In this document: one piece after another, positions 51,774 to 61,096 of the stretch | Position numbering within the stretch: position 1 is the first letter of the stretch | Layout of the letters: the number at the start of each line of letters is the position of its first letter | Assembly (NCBI GenBank): GCA_937952235.1 | Contig: CALFZM010000082.1 | Coordinates: forward strand, 1 to 64,000 | Source: an uncultured Opitutia bacterium | GTDB lineage: Bacteria; Verrucomicrobiota; Verrucomicrobiia; Opitutales; Opitutaceae | Direction of reading: 5' to 3' | DNA: 64,000 nt | Notes under the pieces: generated by a model | Seen by the model: only the letters and a program-made list of their open reading frames with translations | Database searches by the model: none | What the model was told of the DNA's origin: nothing | Made by a program: the position numbers and the translations under genes

Positions 51774-54427
51774 TCTTCGACCTCGACCAGCGCACGGCCG
51801 CCCTCAGCGTCGGCGAATTCTCCGACTTCGCCGTCGGGCCGCGCGGCGGCGGCGACGGCGGCGCGGCGGGGCTCTGGCGCGCCCAGCTCGGCACCCACTG
51901 GCACCAGGAGCTGCGCACGCGGACCGCCGCCATCGACGCCGCGGCGGAGTTCGAGGTGCCGGTTGCCGGCCGCATCGTGCACCGCGGGTGGACGCTCACG
52001 CTGACCGGCCGCATCGACCAGCTCCAGCGGGACGGCGGCGGCCGGCTCACGCTCCGTGAGATCAAGACCGTGCTGCGCCCGCTGCCGGCCGACGAGGCCG
52101 AGCTGCGCGCCGCCCACCCCGCGTACTTCATCCAGCTCGCGTGCTACGCCGCGCTCGCCCGGCTCGGCGCCCTCGCGCTCGCGCCGGCGCGCGACGGGAT
52201 CCGGCCGGAACTCGTGTTCGTCGAGACCGCCAGCGGCCTCGTCCAGACGATCGTGCTGACGCCGGCGGACGAAGGCCTCTTCCACGCGCAGCTCGAGCGT
52301 TGTGCCGAATTCCTGGACCTGCGGCGGCGCGCGCGCGAACGCCTGCGCGGGCTCCGCTACCGGCCGGCGTTCGCCACCCCGCGCCCGGGACAGGAAACGA
52401 CCCAGGCCGCCCTCGCCGAGCTCTTCCGCACGCGCCCGCTGACCCTCTTCGAGGCGCCGACCGGCTTCGGCAAGACCGGCACCCTGCTGGAGTTCGGCCT
52501 CGGCCAGCTCCGGTCGGGGCATTTCGACCGCCTGCTCTCCCTCACGAGCAAGGCCACCGGACAGCTCCAGGTCGTGCGCACCCTGCAGGCCATGACGGCG
52601 CCGGTCGCCGGCGAAACGGCCGTCGGTACCACGCCCGTCGCGGCCTGGCACGTGCGCAACAAGTCCGAGCACTGCGTGAACACCGTGTTCCACTGCGTGC
52701 GCGACCGCTGCCTCTATCTGGACGGCATCGCGGAACGCTGGGAACGGAGCGGGCTCGCCCGATTCTATCTCGACGAGCGCCACGCGCGCGACCTCGACAC
52801 GCTGCGGGCCGCCGGGCGTGACGCGCGCATCTGTCCCTACGAAATCACGCGGACCGCGCTCGCGTTCAACGACGTCTGGATCGGCGACTACAACTACGTC
52901 TTCGCCCCGCGCAACCGCGGCCTCTTCTTCGAGCAGCCCGGCTTCGTGGCTGCGCGCACGCTGCTCCTCGTCGACGAGGCGCACAACCTGCCTGCGCGGG
53001 TCGCCGACGCCTACTCGCATGCGTTCTCCGCCGACGCCACCGAGGACGTGCGCGCCGAACTTTTCCGCGTGCGCCCGCCCGCCGGGCTCAGCCAGGCGTG
53101 GGACCACTGGTGTCACTTCCTGCGCCAGCTCCGCGCGAGCGAAGGGCTCGGCGCCGCCGACGAGGATGACGCCCGCCACCTGCTCGGGGAAGTGGCGAAG
53201 CACCTGCGCACGACGCCCCTCGATCTCGGCGAACTCGGCCCGCACGTCGCCGACGCGCTCTGGTCGGTGCCGGCGCTCGTCGACGAGCTCGCGGCCACGT
53301 CGCTGCCGCGGCTCTGGTGGAGCCCGCGCGACCGCGAGCTCGAGCTGACGTGCCTCGACGCCGCCGGCGCGATCGGCCCCGCCCTGCGCGATTTCGGGGG
53401 CGTCGTGCTGGCAAGCGCCACGCTCACGCCCGTCGATGGGTTTTGCGCCGCCTGTGGCCTGGACGGGATGGCCGACACGACGCCGCCTGCCGGCGAGACC
53501 GGCCGGGTGGCCGACGTACCCGCGCCGGAGAAACTCGGCACGCTCTCCAGGCGCGACACGAAGAAACTCTTCCGCCAGCTCACGAGCGGCGCCGAGCTCC
53601 TTCGGCTCGAGGAGGCGCGCGACGCGGCCAGTCCCGCGCTGCTGCGCGCGCACACGCCCTGGCGCGACGGCGCCTACGACGTGCTGTACGACGCGCGCGT
53701 CGACACCACGTTCCAGCAGCGCACCCAGCACCATGCCACGACCGCCGCGACGATGGTCGCGATGCACAAGGCCGCGGCGCTGGCCGCCCCGCGGGGGGCG
53801 GGACTCGCGGTGGTGGCCGTCTTCTTCCCGAGCTATGCCTACGCGGAGGCGATCGCAGCCGAACTCGGACGCCAGGGTGCCGCGTTGCGTGTCGCCTTGC
53901 AGCCGCGTCAGCGCGACCTGGCGGCCCAGGCGGCCTGGGTCGAGGAGTCGCTGCTGCTCTCCGACGCCCTGTTCCTGGTGCTCGGCTCCAGTTTCGCCGA
54001 GAGCATCGACTCTCTCGGCGGCCGCGTCACCCACGCCGTCGTGGTGGGCCCCGCCCTGCCGGAGGTGAACCCCGTGCAGCGCGCCCGGCTGGCGGAGGCG
54101 GGCCGCGCCGGGCTCGCCCGCGACGCGGCGTTCCGCCGCGTCTATCAGATCCCGGGCATGAACAAAGTGAACCAGGCGCTGGGCCGGCTCGTGCGCGCCC
54201 CCGGGCAACGCGCGCGCGTCGTGCTGCACTGCCGCCGGTTTCTCGAGCCGTCGTATGCGGCGCTGCTGGAACCCGAGTACCAGGGCGGCACCCGCTGCGC
54301 CGACGCGGGCACGTTCACGGCGTGGGTGGAAGGCGCCCCCGACACGACCATGGCCCGCGCCGATCCGCGCGGCGCGCCGCCGTCCTCCGGAACGAACGAC
54401 CCATGGAACTTTCGCGCCATGCGGTGA
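51770..54427 (+). CDS. XPD/DinG-type helicase fused to an N-terminal PD-(D/E)XK nuclease-like domain
   Basis: 885 residues from TTG 51770, overlapping recO. Residues 1-190 resemble a RecB/Cas4-type nuclease (LTGRIDQLQRD, LTLREIKTVLRP, AYFIQLACYAALARLGALAL). The helicase follows: Walker A FEAPTGFGKTGTLLEFGL near 230; four cysteines of an iron-sulfur cluster (SEHCVNTVFHCVRDRC and later ARICPYEITR); Walker B LLLVDEAHNLPARVADAYSH; VLASATLTPVDGF; LGSSFAESIDSLGGRVTHAV; NKVNQALGRLVRAPGQRARV. Likely unwinds and possibly cuts DNA in repair. The nuclease Asp/Glu set is plausible but unproven. Confidence 0.85.
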   Translation: MIFDLDQRTAALSVGEFSDFAVGPRGGGDGGAAGLWRAQLGTHWHQELRTRTAAIDAAAEFEVPVAGRIVHRGWTLTLTGRIDQLQRDGGGRLTLREIKTVLRPLPADEAELRAAHPAYFIQLACYAALARLGALALAPARDGIRPELVFVETASGLVQTIVLTPADEGLFHAQLERCAEFLDLRRRARERLRGLRYRPAFATPRPGQETTQAALAELFRTRPLTLFEAPTGFGKTGTLLEFGLGQLRSGHFDRLLSLTSKATGQLQVVRTLQAMTAPVAGETAVGTTPVAAWHVRNKSEHCVNTVFHCVRDRCLYLDGIAERWERSGLARFYLDERHARDLDTLRAAGRDARICPYEITRTALAFNDVWIGDYNYVFAPRNRGLFFEQPGFVAARTLLLVDEAHNLPARVADAYSHAFSADATEDVRAELFRVRPPAGLSQAWDHWCHFLRQLRASEGLGAADEDDARHLLGEVAKHLRTTPLDLGELGPHVADALWSVPALVDELAATSLPRLWWSPRDRELELTCLDAAGAIGPALRDFGGVVLASATLTPVDGFCAACGLDGMADTTPPAGETGRVADVPAPEKLGTLSRRDTKKLFRQLTSGAELLRLEEARDAASPALLRAHTPWRDGAYDVLYDARVDTTFQQRTQHHATTAATMVAMHKAAALAAPRGAGLAVVAVFFPSYAYAEAIAAELGRQGAALRVALQPRQRDLAAQAAWVEESLLLSDALFLVLGSSFAESIDSLGGRVTHAVVVGPALPEVNPVQRARLAEAGRAGLARDAAFRRVYQIPGMNKVNQALGRLVRAPGQRARVVLHCRRFLEPSYAALLEPEYQGGTRCADAGTFTAWVEGAPDTTMARADPRGAPPSSGTNDPWNFRAMR

Positions 54428-54467
54428 AAGCTGGCGGAAGGCGCGGCCGCCGGCCAACGTCGCGGCG

Positions 54468-55322
54468 ATGAACCGCCGTTCCTTCCTGCAGGCCAGCAGC
54501 CTGGCCCTCGGAGCGAGTCTCCTCGCGTCACCCCGCCCCGCCCACGCCGGAGAGTTCACCGGCAAGATCCGCAAATCGCTCAAATGGGGCATGGCCGCCA
54601 ATGCCGCCAAGGGCCTGCCGCTGGTGGAGGCGTTCCGCAAATTGCGCGCCTGCGGCTACGAGGGCGTCGAGCCCCATGTCTCGCAGGTGAAGGACGCCGC
54701 GGAATGGTCGGCCGCCAGCCAGGCGAGCGGCCTGATCATTGACGGCACCGTCGGCGGCCGGCCCGGCGCACTCGAAAGCGGGATCGATCTCACGAAGAAA
54801 CTCGGCGGCGACTCGATGCTCGTGGTCGTGCCTTACGACATCAAGAGCCCCCTCGTCCCGCAGTGGCACACCGCCCGCGACCAACTCAAGGCCGCCGCGC
54901 CCTACGCCGAGAAGCAGAAGATCAAGCTGCTGATCGAGAACGTGTGGGCGACGTTCCTCATCAGCCCCTTCGACATGGCCCGCTTCATCGACGAAGTGGG
55001 CAGCCCGTGGGTGCAGGTGCACTTCGACATCGGCAACATGATGCGCTGGGGCGTCGCCGAACACTGGGCCGCGGTGCTGGGCAAGCGTTCCCAGAAACTG
55101 GACGTCAAGGAATACGACCTGAAGAAGGCGATGGAGGAAGGCATGAGCAAGGGCTTCAATGTCCCCCTCGGCGAGGGCAGCATCAACTGGCCCGCCGTGC
55201 GCGCCGAACTCGCCAAGATCGGCTTCACTGGCTGGGCTGCCGCGGAGGTGCGCGGCGGCGACTGGACCTACCTCGCGGACGTCGCCCGGCGCATGGACAA
55301 GGTCCTGGACCTCGCGCCGTAG
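54468..55322 (+). CDS. Tat-exported sugar phosphate isomerase/epimerase-like TIM-barrel protein
   Basis: 284 residues from ATG 54468. The N-terminus NRRSFLQASSLALGASLLAS carries a twin-arginine motif, so the protein should cross the membrane folded. The body is a xylose-isomerase-like AP-endonuclease 2 fold: RACGYEGVEPHVSQV, LLIENVWATFLISPF, VQVHFDIGNMM, INWPAVRAELAKIGFTGW, AEVRGGDW. Glu, Asp and His metal ligands of the family are present. Substrate unknown, probably a sugar or inositol derivative. Confidence 0.85.
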   Translation: MNRRSFLQASSLALGASLLASPRPAHAGEFTGKIRKSLKWGMAANAAKGLPLVEAFRKLRACGYEGVEPHVSQVKDAAEWSAASQASGLIIDGTVGGRPGALESGIDLTKKLGGDSMLVVVPYDIKSPLVPQWHTARDQLKAAAPYAEKQKIKLLIENVWATFLISPFDMARFIDEVGSPWVQVHFDIGNMMRWGVAEHWAAVLGKRSQKLDVKEYDLKKAMEEGMSKGFNVPLGEGSINWPAVRAELAKIGFTGWAAAEVRGGDWTYLADVARRMDKVLDLAP

Positions 55323-55439
55323 GCTGCGCGGCGCGAGCCATCGACGGCGGAACGCGCCCGCGCTCCCCGCGCCTCCCGCTCGCGGCGGATACGGTGGTCC
55401 AAGCGGCGCCGTGGTCGCGCTGTGCTCCGTCGCAGCTCA

Positions 55440-55567
55440 GGCAGAATGATGCCGTTGCGGTGGAGCCGCCTGTCCCCGGGCGGCTGACGTCTGGTGGACC
55501 AGTCCGCAGCAGCTTGAGGACTAGCCGCTCCACCCTTCAGTGCGGCGGTTCTCACGGCTGATTTGAA
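55440..55567 (-). repeat. Intergenic double-hairpin repeat, family 1, copy F (reversed)
   Basis: Minus-strand copy in the 293 bp gap between convergent genes (55323-55615); nothing else is seen there. Core 55459-55534. On the minus strand: flank GTGAGAACCGCCGCACTGAA, left arm GGTGGAGCGGCTAGTCCTCA, centre GGACTGGTCC, right arm AGCCGCCCGGGGACAGGCGG, tail AACGGCATCATTCTGC. It is close to copy D in its flank. Confidence 0.88.
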
Positions 55568-55615
55568 GGCCAACGGCATGAGTCCGCATAGGCTCAGACG
55601 CCGGCCGCACCGCCC

Positions 55616-56677
55616 CTACCGCGCCGCCACGCCCACCCGCGCCAGGTAAATCGCCGCCTTGCCCTCGTGGCTCGAATAGTAGGCGACCCAGAGCGCGCCT
55701 TCGTGCCAGGCCAGGCCGGGGTAGCTGCAGTCGCCACCGCTCGGCAGGGTGAGCACCGGCGTGGTGCGCGCGGCCGCATCGAGCCGGGCCAGCAGCATCG
55801 CCTCGCCCGGCTTCGCGCCCGACGCGGGCGCATAGTCGCGCGTGCCGAGCAGCCAGCCGCCATCGGGCACCGCGATCAGGTTTGGTCCGCCAAAGCGGCG
55901 GTCGCTCGGCTGCCACTGCCAGTCCGTGTACGGCGGATCCGACCGGCCCCACCAGCCCATCCGGTCGCCGCCTTCCCGCCGCACGATGGCCACCATCCGG
56001 CCCGAGGCTTCGAAGCGGAGCGTGCATTCGCTGGGCCGGCCCGGCACCGCGAGCTGCCGGACGCGTTCCCACGCCAGCCCGTCGCGGCTCCGGTAAAGGA
56101 CGAGCGGGCGCTCGCCGGTGGGACCGTCCGGCGACTCGGCAAACGCCGCGCCGTAGGCGACGCCGTCGTGCCACGTCACGCGCCAGAGCCACTCGCCTTC
56201 GGCGAGCACCGCGCGAGGGGCGCTCCACGCCGCGCCGTCGGTGGAAAACATCACGCGGGGACGCCGGCCCTTGAGCTGCTTCGTTCCCCGGTACACGGAA
56301 CCGCCCGCCACGATCATGAGCCGGCCGTCGGGCATGACGGAGAGCCGGGGGTCCCGCAGATCGATCCCAGGTTCGCTGAGGCGGGCCGCGGCCGTCCAGG
56401 TGCGACCGTCGCTCGACGTGAGCACGCGCACGACGCCGTCGGCTCCGCCGACATGCGCGTCGCCCTCCCGCAACGCGCACCACCAGCGGTCGCGCCATCG
56501 GAGCAGGTCGGGAAAGGCGTTGTGCGGCGCCTGATCCCAAATCCGTCGGACTTCGAGGAGTGTCGCCTGCGGCGCGGCGGGCGTGGCCGGCGCGAGGGGA
56601 AGCAGCGCGCAGGCCGCCCCGAACACGGGGCCGACCTGCCGCCAGAGCAAGCGAAGCGGCCTCACTGCAGCAGCCAC
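55616..56677 (-). CDS. Secreted sialidase-like (BNR/Asp-box) six-bladed propeller protein
   Basis: 353 residues with a signal peptide-like start (VGPVFGAACALLPLAPATPA). Several Asp-box-like turns are present in the form SxDGxxW (SSDGRTW, STDGAAW, SRDGLAW), one per blade, and RDPRLSVMPDGRLMIVAGG and GGPNLIAVPDGGWLLGTRD are typical of the exo-alpha-sialidase superfamily. The Arg triad and Tyr/Glu of true sialidases cannot be placed with certainty, so the enzyme activity is not assured. It overlaps the 3' end of the esterase-like gene by 16 bp and is transcribed with it. Confidence 0.75.
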   Translation of the reverse strand: MAAAVRPLRLLWRQVGPVFGAACALLPLAPATPAAPQATLLEVRRIWDQAPHNAFPDLLRWRDRWWCALREGDAHVGGADGVVRVLTSSDGRTWTAAARLSEPGIDLRDPRLSVMPDGRLMIVAGGSVYRGTKQLKGRRPRVMFSTDGAAWSAPRAVLAEGEWLWRVTWHDGVAYGAAFAESPDGPTGERPLVLYRSRDGLAWERVRQLAVPGRPSECTLRFEASGRMVAIVRREGGDRMGWWGRSDPPYTDWQWQPSDRRFGGPNLIAVPDGGWLLGTRDYAPASGAKPGEAMLLARLDAAARTTPVLTLPSGGDCSYPGLAWHEGALWVAYYSSHEGKAAIYLARVGVAAR

Positions 56678-58851
56678 GCCGCGGCGTCGAGCGGGTTGGC
56701 CGCGCCGACCGCGATCGTGAGCTTCGAACCCTGGCCGGCAGCCCGGTACGCGTCGGCCACGAGCCCGGGAGAACTCGTTTCGCCCGCCACCCAGAGCGGA
56801 TGCGGCGCGCTGAGCGCCAGCAGGCCGGGGACATCAAGGTACTTCGAGCCGCCGGGGAGAAAACCCGGATCGCGCAGGTCAAGCAACTGCCCGAAGCGGA
56901 AGCCGGCGGTATCAATCGCGGCCCGCTCGATCTCCGCCCCGAGGAGGCTGCGCGCGGCGGCGACGATCGGGCCCGCGCCACGCCAGCCCGCCACGGCGAC
57001 CGACTTGACGGCGCTCGGCAGCTCGCCCCGGCCCGCACGCAGGAGCGCAACCAGCGTCATGACGTCGTGCGCCCGCTGCGCGAACACCGCGTGATTGTAG
57101 CCGTGCGTGTAGCCGGCGAACTCCCGCGGGTTGCCCACCACGCGCGTCTGCCGCAGCGGCTGCCCGCCGGCCATGAACTCGCCCTGGTAAAGCAGGTCCG
57201 CGCCGATGACCGTCACGCCGGCATCGAGCAGCCGCTGCACCGCCGGCACGACGGAGCCGTCGGCGGTGAACAGCGCCGACTTGCCCGCTTCGTCGAGCCA
57301 CACGACCGACCGCCCGTTCGCCTGTTTCGGCACCAGCCAGACCGCGGGGAGCTCCTCGCGGTGGGTGCGGTTGCGCACGAGTCCTGCCACCTCGACATGC
57401 GCGCCGCGCTCCCGGCGCTCGACCGTCTGCCAGCCGGCTTCGCCGGCGGTGGCGCGGTTGCGGCCGATCACGACCTCGACGCCGCCGCCGACCATGGCGC
57501 GGAACTTCTCCGGCGAGGACACCGCGGCCCGCATCTGTTTCTCCGCGTCACCGGCCCACCATTGCAGCAACGCGCGCTCGAAAGCCGGATCCTCGGCCTT
57601 CGGCGCCGGGTGCTGCGCGTCCCAGACGGTGAGCTGCTCCGGCGTGAGCACGCGGTAGTCGCGCTCGATCACCGGCTCCGGGAAGCCCAGCTTGAAGTGG
57701 CGGTTCATCCAGGTGAAGAACGCGGAGCGCGACACGGCGTTGTAATTGTGCGGGAAGTGCTCGCCGCGGTGCAGCATCACGTGGTCGGGCGCGCCGAGCA
57801 TCGCGTAGTGCTGCTTCAGCTCCGGGAAGCCCTTGGTCGACATCTCCCGCGTCCAGTCGTTGGCCGTCGTCATGCCCTGCGGCTTCGGCGCGAAGAGCGC
57901 GGCAAACTCGATGTTGCCCGTGTTCACGCGCAGCAGGCTGGCGTTCTCGCAGGTGCACCCACCCTGCATCGCCGTGCTCACCATCACGGCGGGGAAGGAA
58001 AGCGTCACGCGCGGATCGACCGCGGCGAGCAGCATCGTCTGCGTGCCGCCGCCGCTGGCGCCCGTGATGGCGACCCGGGCCGGGTCCACCTCGGGCAGGC
58101 CGAGCACGAAGTCGAGCGAGCGGATCGCGTTCCAGGTCTGCAGGCCCATGATGTTCTGCAGGTGCGACTCCGCCTGGGTGCTGTAGAGGCCCCAGTCCCG
58201 CACCGTGTTGGCCTCGGGCCGCTGCCGCGCGAAACGATGCACGAGCATCCGCGAAAGCTGCTTCGAGTCGGAGTCGCTCAACATGTCCCACTGCCACACC
58301 ACGCAGCCCATCCGCGCCGCCTGCACGCAGAGCGACTGGAACCGGCTCTGGCCGCCCTCCTCGAACCGCTCCTGGCCCGTCGCGATCTCCTGCCGCAGCC
58401 GTTGCGGCGCCTCCAGCGACAGGCGCGCGTTCTGCCAGTGGCCGTGCGCGAAGAGCACGACGGGGACCTTGCCCCGCGGCTGGCGCGGCCGGTACAGGTT
58501 GCCCGTGACGAAGAAGCCCGGCGCGCTTTCGAAATACACCTTCTCCACCGTGTACTCGTCGAACTCCCGCCGCCCGTGGATCACGGCGTTGAGCGGTCCG
58601 CGCGTCGGCATCGGCCAGAGTCCTTGGGAAACCAGGATCTGGCGGCGGACGTACTCCGCGCGCTTTTCCCACTCGGCCTTCGAGGCGGCCGGCGTGAAGG
58701 GGAAATAGCCGTCGAGATCTTTCAACGGCCGCAGCCGGGAGTCGGCGGGCTGGATGCCTTCGGGCAGCGCCCGCGGACCCCCGGCCAGCGCGGAACCGGA
58801 GGCAACGATGAGGAGGGCGGCGAGCAACAGGACGGGAGAGGATCGGCTCAT
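56662..58851 (-). CDS. Secreted alpha/beta hydrolase, acetylxylan-esterase-like
   Basis: 729 residues from ATG 58851 with signal peptide (VLLLAALLIVASGSALAGG). The first hydrolase domain (about 60-460) has VVLFAHGHWQNARLS and the nucleophile elbow ITGASGGGTQTMLLAAVD (Ser near 263), followed by HYAMLGAPDHVMLHRGEHFP with the catalytic His. A second, degenerate hydrolase-like part (about 500-729) has GGSVVWLDEAGKSAL-like and VAVAGWRGAGPIVAAARSLL segments. Acetylxylan esterase / multidomain esterases of this type deacetylate plant polysaccharide in related bacteria. Substrate inferred only. Confidence 0.8.
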   Translation of the reverse strand: MSRSSPVLLLAALLIVASGSALAGGPRALPEGIQPADSRLRPLKDLDGYFPFTPAASKAEWEKRAEYVRRQILVSQGLWPMPTRGPLNAVIHGRREFDEYTVEKVYFESAPGFFVTGNLYRPRQPRGKVPVVLFAHGHWQNARLSLEAPQRLRQEIATGQERFEEGGQSRFQSLCVQAARMGCVVWQWDMLSDSDSKQLSRMLVHRFARQRPEANTVRDWGLYSTQAESHLQNIMGLQTWNAIRSLDFVLGLPEVDPARVAITGASGGGTQTMLLAAVDPRVTLSFPAVMVSTAMQGGCTCENASLLRVNTGNIEFAALFAPKPQGMTTANDWTREMSTKGFPELKQHYAMLGAPDHVMLHRGEHFPHNYNAVSRSAFFTWMNRHFKLGFPEPVIERDYRVLTPEQLTVWDAQHPAPKAEDPAFERALLQWWAGDAEKQMRAAVSSPEKFRAMVGGGVEVVIGRNRATAGEAGWQTVERRERGAHVEVAGLVRNRTHREELPAVWLVPKQANGRSVVWLDEAGKSALFTADGSVVPAVQRLLDAGVTVIGADLLYQGEFMAGGQPLRQTRVVGNPREFAGYTHGYNHAVFAQRAHDVMTLVALLRAGRGELPSAVKSVAVAGWRGAGPIVAAARSLLGAEIERAAIDTAGFRFGQLLDLRDPGFLPGGSKYLDVPGLLALSAPHPLWVAGETSSPGLVADAYRAAGQGSKLTIAVGAANPLDAAAWLLQ

Positions 58852-59083
58852 GGGATACGGGGCGCGAAGCGGTGGATCCGGGACGGATTGTCCGCCCGGG
58901 ACCCGCGCAGTGTGCGGACACGCCGCGCACCGGGTCAATGCGTCCGCCGCAAAATCGCGCCCGCGCGAAACGCCCATCCATTCGGATGTCAATGCCGCGG
59001 GATTCCGTAATTTCCGGTCGGTGCCACGCCCGAAAATCGTCGAGTTGACGCGGGCGGATTTCAGCATCGCCCCGCCCTCCTGC

Positions 59084-61096
59084 GTGAACCCCTGCCTCCC
59101 CGCCCGCGGTCCCCTGTGTCGCCCCCGCCTGCTCGTCGCCGCCCTGTTCCTGGGCTGGGCCGCGATCTCCGATCCGGCGCGCGCCGACGACACCCTGACC
59201 GAGGACGAGCGGCGCCGCGGCTTCCGCGATCGCACCCTGCTCGCCCTGCCCCGGGCCGGCGCGACCGGCCTGGCAGCCGCCGAGCTCGCGGCCGGCGCCC
59301 GGCTCCGGCGCGACCATCCGCGGCTCGGCGGTATCCGGGTCCTGGAGACGGACGGCAAGGCGGACGTCACCGCGGTGATCGCGCGGCTCACGGGCCACTA
59401 CACGTTCGTCGAGCCCGACTTCGTGCGGCACAGCCATGCCCGGCCCGACGACCCGCGGTTCGGCGGCGACCAGTGGTCGCTGGACAACACCGGCCAGGCG
59501 GGAGGCCGGACCGGCGCGGACATCCGCGCCACGGACGCCTGGGAACTGCAGCGCGAGGCGCCCGATGTGATCGTCGCGGTGCTGGATACCGGCGCAATGA
59601 CGCTGCACGAGGACCTGGCGGCCAACCTCTGGGTCAACGTCGCGGAGCGCGACGGGCTGCCCGGCGTGGACGACGATGGCAACGGCTACATCGATGACCG
59701 CCACGGCATCGACACCACGGTCGCGCGCTCGACCGCGGCCGCCGGGGATCCCTCCGATCGGCAGGGCCACGGCTCGCACGTCGCCGGCATCATCGGGGCG
59801 GTCGGCAACAACGGCCGCGGCATCGCGGGCGTGGCCTGGAAGGTGCAGTTGATGCCGTTGAAGTTCATCGGCCGCAACGGCACCGGCTCCGCCTCCAACG
59901 CGATCCTCTGCATCGACTACGCCATCGCCAAGGGCGCGAAGATCATCAACGGCAGCTACGGTTCGTTCTCGTATTCGCAGGCCGAATTCGAGGCGATCCG
60001 CCGCGCGCGCGACGCGGGCATCGTGTTCGTCGCATCGGCCGGCAACGACAGCCAGGAGATCAGCGTCCTGCCCGAGTATCCGGCGGCCTACCCGCTGGAC
60101 AACATCATCGCGGTCGCCTCGACCACGCGGCAGGACCAGATCGCGGGCTACTCCACCTACGGATCCGGCCTCGTCGAGCTCGCCGCGCCCGGGTCCTCGA
60201 TCCTCTCCCTCGGCATCGCCACGTCGGCCACCTACGTCGTGCAAAGCGGCACCTCGATGGCGGCGCCCCATGTCGCCGGCGCGATCGCGCTCCTGCGGCA
60301 GCGTCATCCCCAGGAGTCCTATCGCGCGCTCATCAACCGCGTGCTGTCTTCCGTCGATCCCGTGCCCGCGCTGGACGGCCGGGTGCACACCGGCGGCCGG
60401 CTGAATCTGCTGCGCGCGCTGCAGGCGCCGGACGGCCGCCCCTTCAACCCGCCGCACTCCGCTGCGCGGCAGCGCGACCACGCTCCGGGCCTCCACCCAG
60501 TACGCCACCCGCGAGCCCGGCGAGCCCGACCACGGCGTGCCGGCCGGCACCGGGTCGCTCTGGTGGAGCTGGACACCGCCCGAGGGCTCCGGCCGCGTCA
60601 CCATCGACACCACGGGCAGTGCCGTCGACACGCTGCTGGCCGTCTACCGCCTCGACGCCACCGCGACGCTGGAGCGCGCCACGCGCGTCGCCTTCAACGA
60701 CGACACCGCGGGCACGGCCAGCCGGGTCAGCTTCGACGCCGAGCCGGGCGCGACCTACGCCATCGCCGTCGCCGGCAAGGGCGACACGGGCGGCTACGTG
60801 CAGGCCGCGTTCGTCGCCGTGCCGCTCAACGACGCCTTCGCCCAGGCGCGCGTGCTGCAGGGCTCCGCCGTCGTGCTGCCGGCCAACAACGGCAACGCCA
60901 CGCTCGAGGACGGCGAGACCCGCTCCCGCAACGCCGCCGGCCGCGTCGTCGGCTCCGGACGCACGCTGTGGTACCGCTGGGTCGCACCGGCCACGCGCCC
61001 CTACCAGATCGGCGCCGACAGCCTGACGATGGACCCGGTCGCCGCGATCTACACGGGCGGCACGCTGTCCGCGCTGGCGCAGGTGGGCTTCGATGA
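59084..61096 (+). CDS. Secreted subtilisin-like (S8) serine protease; 5' part of a frameshifted gene
   Basis: GTG 59084 gives a signal peptide (PRLLVAALFLGWAAISDPARA). A propeptide (about 45-105) is followed by the catalytic domain with all triad motifs: VAVLDTGAMTLHEDL (Asp), GHGSHVAGIIGAVG (His), FVASAGNDSQEI (Asn) and SGTSMAAPHVAGA (Ser). Coherent protein ends at about 60450 (ALQAPDGRPFN); after that this frame is nonsense to its stop at 61096, while the next frame continues with the expected domain. So this CDS and 60537-63383 look like one gene broken by a small indel between roughly 60450 and 60475. Confidence 0.8.
   Translation: MNPCLPARGPLCRPRLLVAALFLGWAAISDPARADDTLTEDERRRGFRDRTLLALPRAGATGLAAAELAAGARLRRDHPRLGGIRVLETDGKADVTAVIARLTGHYTFVEPDFVRHSHARPDDPRFGGDQWSLDNTGQAGGRTGADIRATDAWELQREAPDVIVAVLDTGAMTLHEDLAANLWVNVAERDGLPGVDDDGNGYIDDRHGIDTTVARSTAAAGDPSDRQGHGSHVAGIIGAVGNNGRGIAGVAWKVQLMPLKFIGRNGTGSASNAILCIDYAIAKGAKIINGSYGSFSYSQAEFEAIRRARDAGIVFVASAGNDSQEISVLPEYPAAYPLDNIIAVASTTRQDQIAGYSTYGSGLVELAAPGSSILSLGIATSATYVVQSGTSMAAPHVAGAIALLRQRHPQESYRALINRVLSSVDPVPALDGRVHTGGRLNLLRALQAPDGRPFNPPHSAARQRDHAPGLHPVRHPRARRARPRRAGRHRVALVELDTARGLRPRHHRHHGQCRRHAAGRLPPRRHRDAGARHARRLQRRHRGHGQPGQLRRRAGRDLRHRRRRQGRHGRLRAGRVRRRAAQRRLRPGARAAGLRRRAAGQQRQRHARGRRDPLPQRRRPRRRLRTHAVVPLGRTGHAPLPDRRRQPDDGPGRRDLHGRHAVRAGAGGLR

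Noticed and set aside
60440..60480. Programmed ribosomal frameshift in the protease gene
   Set aside because: No slippery heptamer or obvious stimulatory structure was seen at the junction, and the missing DAFAxA segment fits a small deletion or sequencing error better.
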